Assembly: GCA_964399955.1 (NCBI GenBank)
Contig: CAYNST010000004.1
Location: 1 to 64,000 of the forward strand
DNA from: CAYNST01 sp964399955
GTDB taxonomy: Bacteria > Pseudomonadota > Gammaproteobacteria > Pseudomonadales > Cellvibrionaceae
DNA length: 64,000 bases
Direction: 5' to 3'
Shown here: positions 41,859 through 49,898 of the stretch, piece by piece
Layout: every line of letters starts with the position of its first letter
Position numbering within the stretch: the stretch's first letter is position 1
The notes under the pieces: generated by a model
What the model was told of the DNA's origin: nothing
Database searches by the model: none
Seen by the model: the letters and a program-made list of their open reading frames with translations, nothing else
Position numbers and translations under genes: made by a program

Positions 41859-44624
41859 TTATTTACGGAATCGGAAAGCGTCCGACATGGCAATCGCTTT
41901 CAGGACGTCGCGCGGGCTTTTGGCTGCCGCATAGGCCGCTTCCAGCTCACCCTGTATGCATGCGAACTGAGCTTCCTGCGCATCGTTGATTCCGTAGTGA
42001 CCGTTTTCAGACGGTTCCAAAAACGCTCGGTTCAAGGAATAACCCATGGCGTAACGCGTTGACTTCTCGATCAGGCACGCGGGTATGCCCGGCAGGTCGT
42101 TTTCGACAATGACCCGGCCTAAGTCCTTTGCGCCATAAAACAGCAGACCATCGTTGGCGGCCTTGGCTGCATCGGCTTGCGCGCTGGACAGCGTACCCAC
42201 CACATCGTAAGCGTAGAGATAGCTGCCTTCGTTGACCTGGGCCACCGAAAGGTTGCTTTCGCCCTGGGGTACGGCCACGCCGTTGACCAACACCAGGCCA
42301 TCCTGCACGGCCTCACCGTCTACTCGAGGACGCAGCCGGCCGACGTGGTCAAAATCGTCCATACCAAACAGCGGGTTGATGATGGCGTTATGGCAAGAGG
42401 CACAAGAGGAGCCGGGGATATTGGTCTGAAGGTCGTACCAGTCTGCCGTGGTTATGTCACCGGCTTCCAGGCGCGCCTCAACAACCTTGGCTGCGGCTTC
42501 GCGCTCTTCCGAATCCTCAAGGTTGATTGGCAGCGGAATGGACTGACACAGGACATCCATGCGGAAATGGGCTGAGCGCTGGATCGGCGAGCTGTAGTCC
42601 ATATGGGCGTTGTAGGCCATATAGGCACCCGAGGCAATCACACCGCCGCGCAAGCTGTCGGTGGTGTCCACCATTGTGAATTCACCGGGTGCAGCACCGC
42701 CGCCAGGCAAGCCGTAGAAATCCGAAAGCGTGCTGTCCAGGAAGGTGAAATTCCCTTCATACATGCTGGGGAAGTCACCGTTGTAGAACACGTGTTTAAA
42801 GATCTCGCGGACTTCCTGCATCATCGACTGGCGCACCTCCATGGTGAAGGCTTCGTCGTTGCGGGTTTTGCTGGTCAGGTCGTCCGTGCGGAACCACTTG
42901 CCTGCAAGTCTCGCCACATGCTCTTGACCCATAGGGGAGTCGATCAGCGCATCAATGTGCGCCTCGCGACTGGCTTCATCCACCAGCTCTCCGGCAACCG
43001 CCGCGTCCAACAAGCTCTTGGAAGGACCGGAGCCGGTCAATGCAAAGGACAGGGCCGAGGCATACTCGTAAGGATCCAGCACGTAGGCAGTCGGGTCCGC
43101 CGCCATCAGTTTCTGCACATCATCCTGTACCGGCTCGGCTTGGCCGAGAACGCCAAAGGAAATGGACGCAACTTCCAAGGGGCCCAGCAAATAGCCGTTA
43201 GTCACGCTATTGGCGTTGTGTAAAAAGTAGACAGGCCCACTGGGAGCTTCGTCAAAAGTGATGTAGTAGGTTCTGAAGCCGCTATGGTTAATGGTCAATT
43301 CCTGGATGACTCCATCATTCCCATGACCCACTCCGATGGTAAGGATGGGCCAGTCTTCGGCCCCCCCTTTGTCACCTTTGATGGTGATGGCTACCAGATC
43401 GTTGCCTTGCCATTGGTAGGATGTGGCGGAGCTGCCGTCCACAGAGATGCGGTTATAAGGTGTGATAGTAACGTCTTCATAAGTAGTCGGCGTACCCTGG
43501 AAGTCATACTGCGTGCCCGGTGCTACTACGGGGTTCTCCAGCAGCTCCGCTACCTCGGTGCCCAGTTCGGACCGGTAGAGGAAGTTGGGCGACATCAGCA
43601 CGGTTCTCAGGGCCCATTTAAGGCCGTCATCCAGGCTGGGCGCCTCGGTGAAGATGGTGGTAATTTCTGCCTGTTCTACCTCCGTCAAGGCGCGACGATA
43701 GGCGACGTAGGCGAAATCGCGAATAAGGTCGGTCGCGCACTGCATTGCGTCGTCGCAGGCAAAGGGCAGGGCACCGGGGGTGCTCATCGCCCATTCGGCC
43801 AGCTCATTGGCGTTGTCGTAGTAAGTGTTCAGCCGGGTCTCGTTCAAGGTTGCGCTGCTGTGGTTTGGTAGTCGCGCCACCTCGGCATCAATACCCACTT
43901 TCCCAGGAGAGGCATAGTCGGCCGGTAGGGGCGCGCCGAACAGCTGGCTCAAAGAGTTGTGGTACTCGTAAGATGTGAGTACATGCAGAACGCGTTTGCC
44001 ATAATGGATGCCGTCCGGGTCGGTGCAGGAGGCTGCAACTATGCCGGGGCCTGAAGTGCCATCTTTAAGCGACCAGAGGTAGGCTGCAGTATCCTGGCTG
44101 CACTGGTCGTCACAACCGGTGCCGGCCATGTATTCCGCTATGAACGCCGCCAGGCCGGCCGGTGTGCCAGCATCGTATTCGGGGTACATAGGGGAGGAGG
44201 GCGAGCCCAGGTCGTCCGGGTCAATCACTGCGATCCCGCCAACGTCGCCAGAATCCCCGCCTACACCAAAGTAGCCGTCGTTATTGGTGTCTTTGTGGCA
44301 TGCCGAGCAATTGGTAGCAAAAGCTGTTGCCCCCCGCGCTGCGTTGCCGGGAAACTCAGGCTCGCCGGAGGAGCCACTGGACGAGCTGCTTGAAGAGCTG
44401 CTGCTACTAGAGGAGCTGCTTGACGAGCTGCTGCCAGACGGTGCGCCGCTGCTACTGCTCGATGAACTGCTGCTTGACGAGCTGCTTGACGAATTGCTGC
44501 TTGATGATGAACTGCTACTGGAAGAACTGCTGCTTGATGAGCCGTTGCCGATGGGATCTGGATCAGATCCTCCGCAGGCGGCCAGCATCACGCCTAGCAG
44601 TCCTATTAGGGATATCTGTTTCAT
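41859..44624 (-). CDS. DUF1592-family dihaem cytochrome lipoprotein with polyserine linker and CBM-like insert
   Basis: A 921-residue lipoprotein (lipobox LAAC, Cys17). Residues 29-88 are almost only Ser, broken by N, GAPSG and G. Then comes a cytochrome c domain with haem motif CSACH (about 105-109). DUF1587/DUF1595-like helices follow (from YGKRVLHVLTSYEYHNSLSQ through ALRTVLMSPNFLYRSELG). An insert of about 120 residues (TYEDVTITPYNRISVDG to SISFGV) looks like a beta-sandwich similar to xylan-binding CBM36/CBM60. It is followed by DUF1592, then DUF1588 with LCQSIPLP, a second haem motif CASCH (about 739-743), and DUF1585 at the C-terminus. It is 50 bases upstream of the DUF1552 gene. A surface redox system, perhaps polymer-linked, is inferred. 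Confidence 0.85.
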   Translation of the reverse strand: MKQISLIGLLGVMLAACGGSDPDPIGNGSSSSSSSSSSSSSSSNSSSSSSSSSSSSSSSGAPSGSSSSSSSSSSSSSSSSSSSGSSGEPEFPGNAARGATAFATNCSACHKDTNNDGYFGVGGDSGDVGGIAVIDPDDLGSPSSPMYPEYDAGTPAGLAAFIAEYMAGTGCDDQCSQDTAAYLWSLKDGTSGPGIVAASCTDPDGIHYGKRVLHVLTSYEYHNSLSQLFGAPLPADYASPGKVGIDAEVARLPNHSSATLNETRLNTYYDNANELAEWAMSTPGALPFACDDAMQCATDLIRDFAYVAYRRALTEVEQAEITTIFTEAPSLDDGLKWALRTVLMSPNFLYRSELGTEVAELLENPVVAPGTQYDFQGTPTTYEDVTITPYNRISVDGSSATSYQWQGNDLVAITIKGDKGGAEDWPILTIGVGHGNDGVIQELTINHSGFRTYYITFDEAPSGPVYFLHNANSVTNGYLLGPLEVASISFGVLGQAEPVQDDVQKLMAADPTAYVLDPYEYASALSFALTGSGPSKSLLDAAVAGELVDEASREAHIDALIDSPMGQEHVARLAGKWFRTDDLTSKTRNDEAFTMEVRQSMMQEVREIFKHVFYNGDFPSMYEGNFTFLDSTLSDFYGLPGGGAAPGEFTMVDTTDSLRGGVIASGAYMAYNAHMDYSSPIQRSAHFRMDVLCQSIPLPINLEDSEEREAAAKVVEARLEAGDITTADWYDLQTNIPGSSCASCHNAIINPLFGMDDFDHVGRLRPRVDGEAVQDGLVLVNGVAVPQGESNLSVAQVNEGSYLYAYDVVGTLSSAQADAAKAANDGLLFYGAKDLGRVIVENDLPGIPACLIEKSTRYAMGYSLNRAFLEPSENGHYGINDAQEAQFACIQGELEAAYAAAKSPRDVLKAIAMSDAFRFRK
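44371..44540 (-). repeat. Polyserine-coding low-complexity tract
   Basis: A serine-codon tract (AGC/AGT/TCA/TCG mixtures) in the DUF1592-family lipoprotein. The codons are mixed rather than a single repeated triplet, so selection for the Ser linker rather than slippage alone is likely. Such linkers are common in secreted enzymes of Cellvibrionaceae. The opposite strand reads as Leu/Glu-rich sequence, which is an artefact. Confidence 0.9.
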
Positions 44625-44826
44625 TATGGAAATCGCCTCCTAATTTGTTGCTCACCACAGGAGCGCCCCGCGCAAGCATTATGGCCGTCTCTAGACGGTT
44701 CCCCATTGCAAGCTTATACCAAACTGTTCCGAATAACTGTGAGCGGATTCGCAGATAGTTCTAGATAATAACTGCTAATGACACGGTTGTGCGCGTATAC
44801 CTGTTGAACCTGCGGAGGTGGCTGCA

Positions 44827-45381
44827 ATGCGATCAGAAAAACAGAAGATGCTGGCGGGCGAAGCCTACAGCGCTGCGGATGAGCAATTGGTGCGGGAACG
44901 GCTGCGGGCGCGGCAATTGTGCCATCGCATCAATCACCTGGCGCCGGATGCGGAGCAGTCAGAGTTGCCGAATCTATTGTCCCAGCTTCTAGGTTATGCA
45001 ACCAACGCCTACATTACGCCGCCGTTCTACTGCGACTATGGCACCAATATCAAAATGGGCCGCAATGTCTATTTCAACTTCAACTGCGTGGTGCTGGATG
45101 TGGCCACGGTGACCTTCGGCGACGGGGTCTTAGTTGGCCCTGCGGTGCAGATCTATACGGCCGCTCACCCCTTGGATCGGCAATTGCGGCGCAGTGGCCT
45201 GGAATATGGCAAACCCATTGCCATCGGCGACGATGTCTGGATTGGCGGCGGAGCCATCCTCTGTCCTGGTGTAACTGTGGGTGCTGGCTCCGTCATAGGT
45301 GCCGGCAGTGTGGTGACCGGCGATATTCCGGCCGGTGTCCTGGCGGTTGGAAATCCCTGCCGCATTGTTCGGGCGCTATAG
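44827..45381 (+). CDS. Maltose O-acetyltransferase-like sugar acetyltransferase
   Basis: A 184-residue hexapeptide acetyltransferase of the Maa/LacA family. ATG 44827 is preceded by GGAGG at 8 bases. The N-terminal helical cap (SEKQKMLAGEAYSAADEQLV) is typical of Maa. It is followed by PFYCDYGTNIKMGRNVYFNF, the catalytic His in YTAAHPLD, then IGDDVWIGGGAILCPGVTVG and the closing IPAGVLAVGNPCRIVR. It should transfer acetyl from acetyl-CoA to a sugar in the cytoplasm. It stands alone, divergent from the cytochrome gene. Confidence 0.92.
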   Translation: MRSEKQKMLAGEAYSAADEQLVRERLRARQLCHRINHLAPDAEQSELPNLLSQLLGYATNAYITPPFYCDYGTNIKMGRNVYFNFNCVVLDVATVTFGDGVLVGPAVQIYTAAHPLDRQLRRSGLEYGKPIAIGDDVWIGGGAILCPGVTVGAGSVIGAGSVVTGDIPAGVLAVGNPCRIVRAL

Positions 45382-46217
45382 GCCTGTCTACCGCAATAGC
45401 AGCGCGTCCACTTGGTTTCCGTCTTGATCCTCCTCACCCTGAGTTGCATCGACACAATGGCCTGTTAAGGATTCATGCTTGCCGCCGCATGCAAAGCATT
45501 GAGTTGCGCGCCCCGGGAGGACGGCAAGTTGTCTGCCTACGTTCAAGGCCAATCAGTAGATGGACGATCGCATCCCTGAGGCTACAAATCACGGCACACC
45601 CTGCTGACAGCGCTCGGCCGTAATCTCAGGTTCATTTCCGCCGCTTTTAGCGCGGCTATAACCACAACCTGCTGAGGCTGTGGAGCGATGTCTGAACCCA
45701 CTCCCCTTTTTTCGTTGGCCCTTAACGAAATAGCTATGCATTAATTGCAAAGTGTTATCCGTTTATTACCAAACCCTAGGCACTTTTACTTAGAAAGCCA
45801 AACGCTGCGTACTGCCGGATCGCGCTGGGCGCGGGTTAGTGTACTTTTCTGCTAGTTGGTCCGTTTAATGCAATCAACCCCGGGCTAGATGGAAAATTAA
45901 GAACAGTTATTGTTCAGATAGTCCGGCAACTGTTCAGTTTGCATGACTATTTTTTCGGACCATGGCGAAAATCGGGAGCTGTTGAGAGTAATGATTATGC
46001 ATCTCCTGTACTTTACCCTGCGGGGTTGCCTTTACACCGCCCTACTATGCCGTCCCGGACAGACTAGAGGCTGGGAGCCAGTTTCAAATTCGGCGATGAG
46101 CGGATCTGGGCATAAGCTGAACAGTCACCAAGAATAATCCATGCGCTTGTGCACCCTTACCACCTCTGGATGCAAGTGTAGGCGCCACAAGTAGAGCAAA
46201 CCTTGGGAGATAGACCT
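45382..46217. other. Long intergenic region before the PRC-barrel genes
   Basis: About 835 bases with no gene I can support. It contains a pair of TTCAG boxes spaced 20 bases (45911-45937), an inverted single box (46113-46129) and a short stem near 45637-45656. A long regulated leader or an unrecognised small RNA cannot be excluded. Confidence 0.45.
45904..45940. repeat. Second copy of the paired TTCAG motif
   Basis: TTGTTCAGATA and CTGTTCAGTTT repeat at exactly 20 bases (45911 and 45931), as in the pair at 37746-37782. A single inverted copy, TAAGCTGAACAGTCACC, lies at 46113-46129, 89 bases before the PRC-barrel start codon. Confidence 0.4.
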
Positions 46218-47336
46218 ATGAATAATTATCAGATCAAATCCACCGTTTCTCGCGGACTCATCACTTTGAGCGCGGCCAGCCTGTTGTTGGCATCACAGGC
46301 CTTTGCGCAAGATCAAAGCCAGGCCGCTTCAGCGACAGAGCGGCAGCACTCTGAGCAACAGCGCTTGCTCGGCGAAACCAATCAGCAGACGTTGGGTGAA
46401 GAAAATCAGCCAGGCATGGCCGGAGCAGCTGACGGTGCACAAGAGTCCGATGAACCCGCTGTGGGTGCAGCCGGCACCGATTCAGAACAGGATGCCTTGT
46501 GGAGCGACCAAGGCGCATCCATTGACGACGAAACTACGGATCTTAGCCGGGACGGCCAGGTTGGCGCCACCGGAACAGGGCAAGCCGGGATGGGTGCCGG
46601 AGCCGGTGACGGTAGTGGCATGGAGTCTGCCGGGACCCAGAGCGCTGAGGAAATAGAAACCGAGGGCGCAATGAGCTCTACAGCGGATTATGAAGAGTTT
46701 AATCAGGGCGCAGAGCAGCGCGAGTCTCTGGGCGCTGCCGGCCAGTCCGGCGCTGCATTGGACGAGGATGAGCCCGAGCTGAGCGACGCGGCCGCACAGG
46801 GCAACGATGGCATGGGATCTGACGCTGTTCTCAGCGATGACAGCCAGTCGGGCGCCGAGGGTGGAGCAATGTCTTCTGCTGATTATGAAACATCCCCAGC
46901 TGCTGACGTTAATGCCGCTTCAGAACCTACCGGACAGCCGCAAATTTCTGCAGCCCCAGATCAAAGCGACGTTCACGAGGGCAGCCAGGATCTGATGCAG
47001 GCTTCAGTTGACTCCATCAGGGATCGCAACGTGGTCAACTCCGCCGGTGAGAAAATTGGAGAGGTAAATGAAGTGGTCATCAATAATCAGACTGGGGAAG
47101 TAGGCCTGGTCGTATCCGGTGGCGGCATGCTGGGCATAGGCGCCACGCAAATTTTGGCGCCCGTCAATGCCTTGAGTGTGTCCGGTGATGATCTGGTTTG
47201 GGATACTCAGCAAAACCGTAAGCAACTGCGCGACGCCCATGAATACAATTCGGATAATTTTGAAGAAGTTTCCGAAGATGAACTTACCCTGGGTGAAGTG
47301 GGTAACCAAGAGGGCTTGTCAGCGGTTACGGAATAA
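46218..47336 (+). CDS. Secreted PRC-barrel domain protein with long acidic region
   Basis: A 372-residue exported protein. ATG 46218 (GGGAG upstream) begins a signal peptide (GLITLSAASLLLASQAFAQ). The next 230 residues are low complexity, rich in Gly, Ala, Ser, Asp and Glu, with a repeated GAMSS-(T)ADYE element. The C-terminal domain (about 260-345) is a PRC barrel: DRNVVNSAGEKIGEVNEVVI, then NQTGEVGLVVSGGG and LAPVNALSVSGDDLVWDTQQ. PRC barrels are small beta-barrels often used for protein or RNA contact. The function is unknown; the paralogue at 47589 shares signal peptide type and barrel. An intrinsic terminator follows. Confidence 0.85.
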   Translation: MNNYQIKSTVSRGLITLSAASLLLASQAFAQDQSQAASATERQHSEQQRLLGETNQQTLGEENQPGMAGAADGAQESDEPAVGAAGTDSEQDALWSDQGASIDDETTDLSRDGQVGATGTGQAGMGAGAGDGSGMESAGTQSAEEIETEGAMSSTADYEEFNQGAEQRESLGAAGQSGAALDEDEPELSDAAAQGNDGMGSDAVLSDDSQSGAEGGAMSSADYETSPAADVNAASEPTGQPQISAAPDQSDVHEGSQDLMQASVDSIRDRNVVNSAGEKIGEVNEVVINNQTGEVGLVVSGGGMLGIGATQILAPVNALSVSGDDLVWDTQQNRKQLRDAHEYNSDNFEEVSEDELTLGEVGNQEGLSAVTE

Positions 47337-47358
47337 TTAACCGCCGCGGTTGAGATCG

Positions 47359-47393
47359 AGAGGGGAGGGCCGCCAGGTTCTCCCCTTTTTTAT
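47359..47393 (+). terminator. Intrinsic terminator between the two PRC-barrel genes
   Basis: AGGGGAG (47361-47367) pairs with CTCCCCT (47380-47386) and is followed by a T run. It ends the first PRC-barrel transcript, so the second gene has its own promoter in 47394-47588. Confidence 0.85.
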
Positions 47394-47588
47394 GGGCAGT
47401 GGTCCGGTGGTACGGTTGATGCATTAATTCATGCAACTGGCAATGCGTACGCGCCGAATTGGTCGGTGTGCATGTTGACTGACAGCCTTGCGATAGAGCC
47501 AGTGCGGACCTTAAAAACCAGCACTGTTTGACTCGCACGATATGACAGCTAGCCATTAATTGAATTTAATTTCCCGGGAGGCGATAAA

Positions 47589-48224
47589 ATGAAAAACTTC
47601 AAAGCAACCCAGGTGGGCGCACCTAATCTAAAACTGCTTGCGCTTGCTATGGCAAGTATCCTTGGGTCCTCTGCGGCTCTTGCTGGCGAGGAGGGCCATG
47701 CCGAAGCACCTGCGGCAGGTGTTCAGCAGCAAGTAGACGGCTCTGCCGAACTTACCCATCAGGTAGCAGAAGCCGGAATAGGTGCAGACGCCGGATTGAG
47801 CCAACAAGCAGAGCCCGCTTTAGGCGCAGACGCTGCACAGTCGCAGGCGGATATGGCAGACCCAAGCACGGAGAGCCTTGCCCCGGCGGACGCTGTACAG
47901 GACCACTATCAATACGAGCAGGCCACCACTCGTGAAGCTCCCCAACCCGTAAGCATCGAGTCTCTGGTGGACACACCCGTTGTCAATGCCGCAGGTGAGC
48001 AGTTGGGTGAGGTTCGGGAAGTGGTTATCAACTCCGACAGCGGAGATGTGGGCCTGGTACTCTCAACTGCAGGAGACAAGCAAGTTCTGGCCCCCGTTGA
48101 GCAAATCAGCGTTATGGGTGATGAACTGGTTTGGCAAACCGCATTGGATGCAGAGGCCATTCAAGAAAGTGAAGAATACAGCGCGCAGAGTTTTCACCGC
48201 CTGTCAGATATTGGAGCCAAGTAG
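47589..48224 (+). CDS. Second secreted PRC-barrel protein (paralogue)
   Basis: A 211-residue exported protein with GGGAGG before the ATG. A signal peptide (LLALAMASILGSSAALAG) is followed by about 90 residues rich in Ala, Gln, Glu and Asp. The PRC barrel (about 120-195) reads TPVVNAAGEQLGEVREVVIN, SGDVGLVLSTAG, then LAPVEQISVMGDELVWQTAL, strikingly similar to the upstream paralogue at the same positions. Each protein ends with a short acidic tail (about 20 residues) containing EEYSAQSFHRLS or EYNSDNFEEVS. They probably arose by tandem duplication, with rapid divergence of the acidic region. Confidence 0.85.
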   Translation: MKNFKATQVGAPNLKLLALAMASILGSSAALAGEEGHAEAPAAGVQQQVDGSAELTHQVAEAGIGADAGLSQQAEPALGADAAQSQADMADPSTESLAPADAVQDHYQYEQATTREAPQPVSIESLVDTPVVNAAGEQLGEVREVVINSDSGDVGLVLSTAGDKQVLAPVEQISVMGDELVWQTALDAEAIQESEEYSAQSFHRLSDIGAK

Positions 48225-48305
48225 ATTTTTGAGGGTTTGATGGCTGAGTAAGTTTGCTGGCTGAGTAAGTTTTGTGGCGTGTAGAGCCGAGACTGGTTGC
48301 CGACA

Positions 48306-48333
48306 GGAAGGCCCGGGCCTTCGGGTTTATTTT
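48306..48333 (+). terminator. Possible terminator after the second PRC-barrel gene
   Basis: CCCG and CGGG around GGCCTT, inside GC-rich flanks, are followed by TTTATTTT, about 85 bases after the stop. The stem is short, so this is tentative. Confidence 0.4.
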
Positions 48334-48375
48334 GCAGCCTGAGCGCTTGAGTCGCCTGCTACAAGGATGAACGCA

Positions 48376-48723
48376 CTAGCTGTTGTGAATTTTTTCGAAC
48401 TTTTTCTTGATGATCACCATCAGTAGCACGGCGATGCGTTGTATCCGATGTTCGCGGTCACCGTCTTCACAGTTGGCCCCATCCTTGGGGGCCTGGGGTA
48501 GCTGGCTGCGCACCAGCGCTTGCATCACTTGATAAGGGGTTTGACCGCCACTGTTCAACTGGGGCACGGCTTTGATTGCTTCCCGCAGAACAGCGGGGTA
48601 ATCGGCCTGCCCCGCCCGACCCAAAAGGTTCTCTGCGTGCCGCTCCAGTTCCTTTAATTTCATGGTTTTGAGTTGGCCGGCCAGCAGCCTCTCGTCGGCA
48701 TTCAGTAAGTCTCGGGTCTTCAT
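48376..48723 (-). CDS. Small protein cotranscribed with the RIO1-like kinase, function unknown
   Basis: A 115-residue protein I do not recognise. It is helical and charged (NADERLLAGQLKTMKLKELE), with a hydrophobic stretch near the C-terminus (IQRIAVLLMVIIKKKFEKI) that could be an amphipathic or membrane-touching helix. It starts 35 bases after the kinase stop on the same strand, which makes an operon likely. It may be a partner or substrate of the kinase; that is only inference. Confidence 0.6.
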   Translation of the reverse strand: MKTRDLLNADERLLAGQLKTMKLKELERHAENLLGRAGQADYPAVLREAIKAVPQLNSGGQTPYQVMQALVRSQLPQAPKDGANCEDGDREHRIQRIAVLLMVIIKKKFEKIHNS

Positions 48724-48758
48724 TTTTTTGCCATAGTGTGCGTGTAGTGGTGGAAGGG

Positions 48759-49616
48759 TCAGTCGTCGTCCTGGTCGCTGCGCAGGCGCTCCTGGCGGCG
48801 CTGTTCTTCGGCTAAAACATCGCGAATTTCCTCCAGGACGCTGTGCACGTCTGCGGCTTCCGTATCTTCGTCAAACTGGCCCGTTAAGGCTGTGTCCGGA
48901 TGCAGCTCGCCTTCTTCATACAGGGCCCACATTTCCTGGGCAAAACGCGTATTGTTCAGTTCGGGTGCAAACTGGGCGTAGTAGGTGGTCACGGTGCTAA
49001 CGTCGCGCTCCAGCATGCGCTTGGCGTGGTTGTTGGAGGAAGCATCCACCGCTTGCGGCAGATCTATAATGACCGGACCGTATTCGTCCACCAGGATATT
49101 GAACTCCGACAGGTCTCCGTGCACAACACCGGCGCACAGCATCAACATGACATAGTGGATAACGGTTCGGTGGTCCTCCACCGCCTGTTCGGCAGACATC
49201 ACCACATCCGCAAGCCGCGGGGCCACATCGCCGTCGGCGTCGGTCACCAGCTCCATCAGCAACACCCCGTCAAAGCAGCCGTAGGGCTTGGGCACTCGTA
49301 CGCCAGCTGCGGCCAACTTGTAGAGTGCATCCACTTCGGCATTGTGCCAGGTCTCTTCTTGCTGCTGGCGGCCGAATTTGCTGCCTTTCTCCATAGCGCG
49401 GGCACGGCGGGTGTTGCGAACCTTGCGGCCCTCTCGGTACTGCACGGCCTGCTTGAAACTGCGCTTGTGGGCTTCTTTATACACTTTGGCACATCGGGTC
49501 TCGTTGCCGCAACGCACCAGAAAAACGGCGGCTTCTTTACCGCTCATCAGCGGGCCGATAACCTCATCGACCAAGCCGTCGTTGATGAGAGGCTGTATTC
49601 GTTCGGGTGTCTTCAT
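48759..49616 (-). CDS. RIO1-family serine protein kinase
   Basis: An atypical protein kinase of 285 residues, similar to PA4780-type bacterial RIO proteins. ATG 49616 is chosen because upstream in-frame sequence is not conserved-looking. The ATP-binding region is SGKEAAVFLVR with K44 in CAKVYKE. The RIO1-specific insert KRSFKQAVQYREGRKVRNTR carries basic residues. The catalytic loop is HGDLSEFN (D168, N173) and the metal-binding Asp is in IDLPQA (D185). The acidic C-terminus (EEIRDVLAEEQRRQ to DQDDD) is long. In eukaryotes RIO1 acts in ribosome maturation; bacterial roles are not well defined. Confidence 0.9.
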   Translation of the reverse strand: MKTPERIQPLINDGLVDEVIGPLMSGKEAAVFLVRCGNETRCAKVYKEAHKRSFKQAVQYREGRKVRNTRRARAMEKGSKFGRQQQEETWHNAEVDALYKLAAAGVRVPKPYGCFDGVLLMELVTDADGDVAPRLADVVMSAEQAVEDHRTVIHYVMLMLCAGVVHGDLSEFNILVDEYGPVIIDLPQAVDASSNNHAKRMLERDVSTVTTYYAQFAPELNNTRFAQEMWALYEEGELHPDTALTGQFDEDTEAADVHSVLEEIRDVLAEEQRRQERLRSDQDDD

Positions 49617-49850
49617 GCTGGCCTTATACAGGAAGCGGGTGATCAATGATTTCCCGCAACGGATGCGGGAGCTGAACGAACCTTGCCGGACCAGCTCTGG
49701 AGCAGGCACCGGCAAGGCTGCTGCGCGCTATTATCGCGGCAGAAGGGCGTGACGTCGATGGGCAGTTGGAGGGAGGCGAATGCTGTGCCCGTAGCAGGGC
49801 GGGCGATGCCTGCTGTACCAGTGCCAATGCAGAAGACTTGCAAGGCTCAT

Positions 49851-49880
49851 CAAGTGGCTTCCTGCGGTAGAAGCCACTTG
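49851..49880. terminator. Perfect 11-bp hairpin after the giant Ig-repeat gene
   Basis: CAAGTGGCTTC (49851-49861) pairs perfectly with GAAGCCACTTG (49870-49880), loop of 8. It lies 18 bases after the stop of the minus-strand giant gene, in the right place for a 3' stem. No T run follows on the minus strand. Confidence 0.5.
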
Positions 49881-49898
49881 ATGTTGGACTGGATATCA

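Noticed and set aside
44284..44643. Leu/Glu-rich plus-strand frame opposite the polyserine tract
   Set aside because: It is the complement of serine codons in the cytochrome gene, which has a lipobox, haem motifs and family domains.
45943..46137. 64-codon frame before the first PRC-barrel gene
   Set aside because: No ribosome binding site or family, and the composition resembles non-coding sequence.
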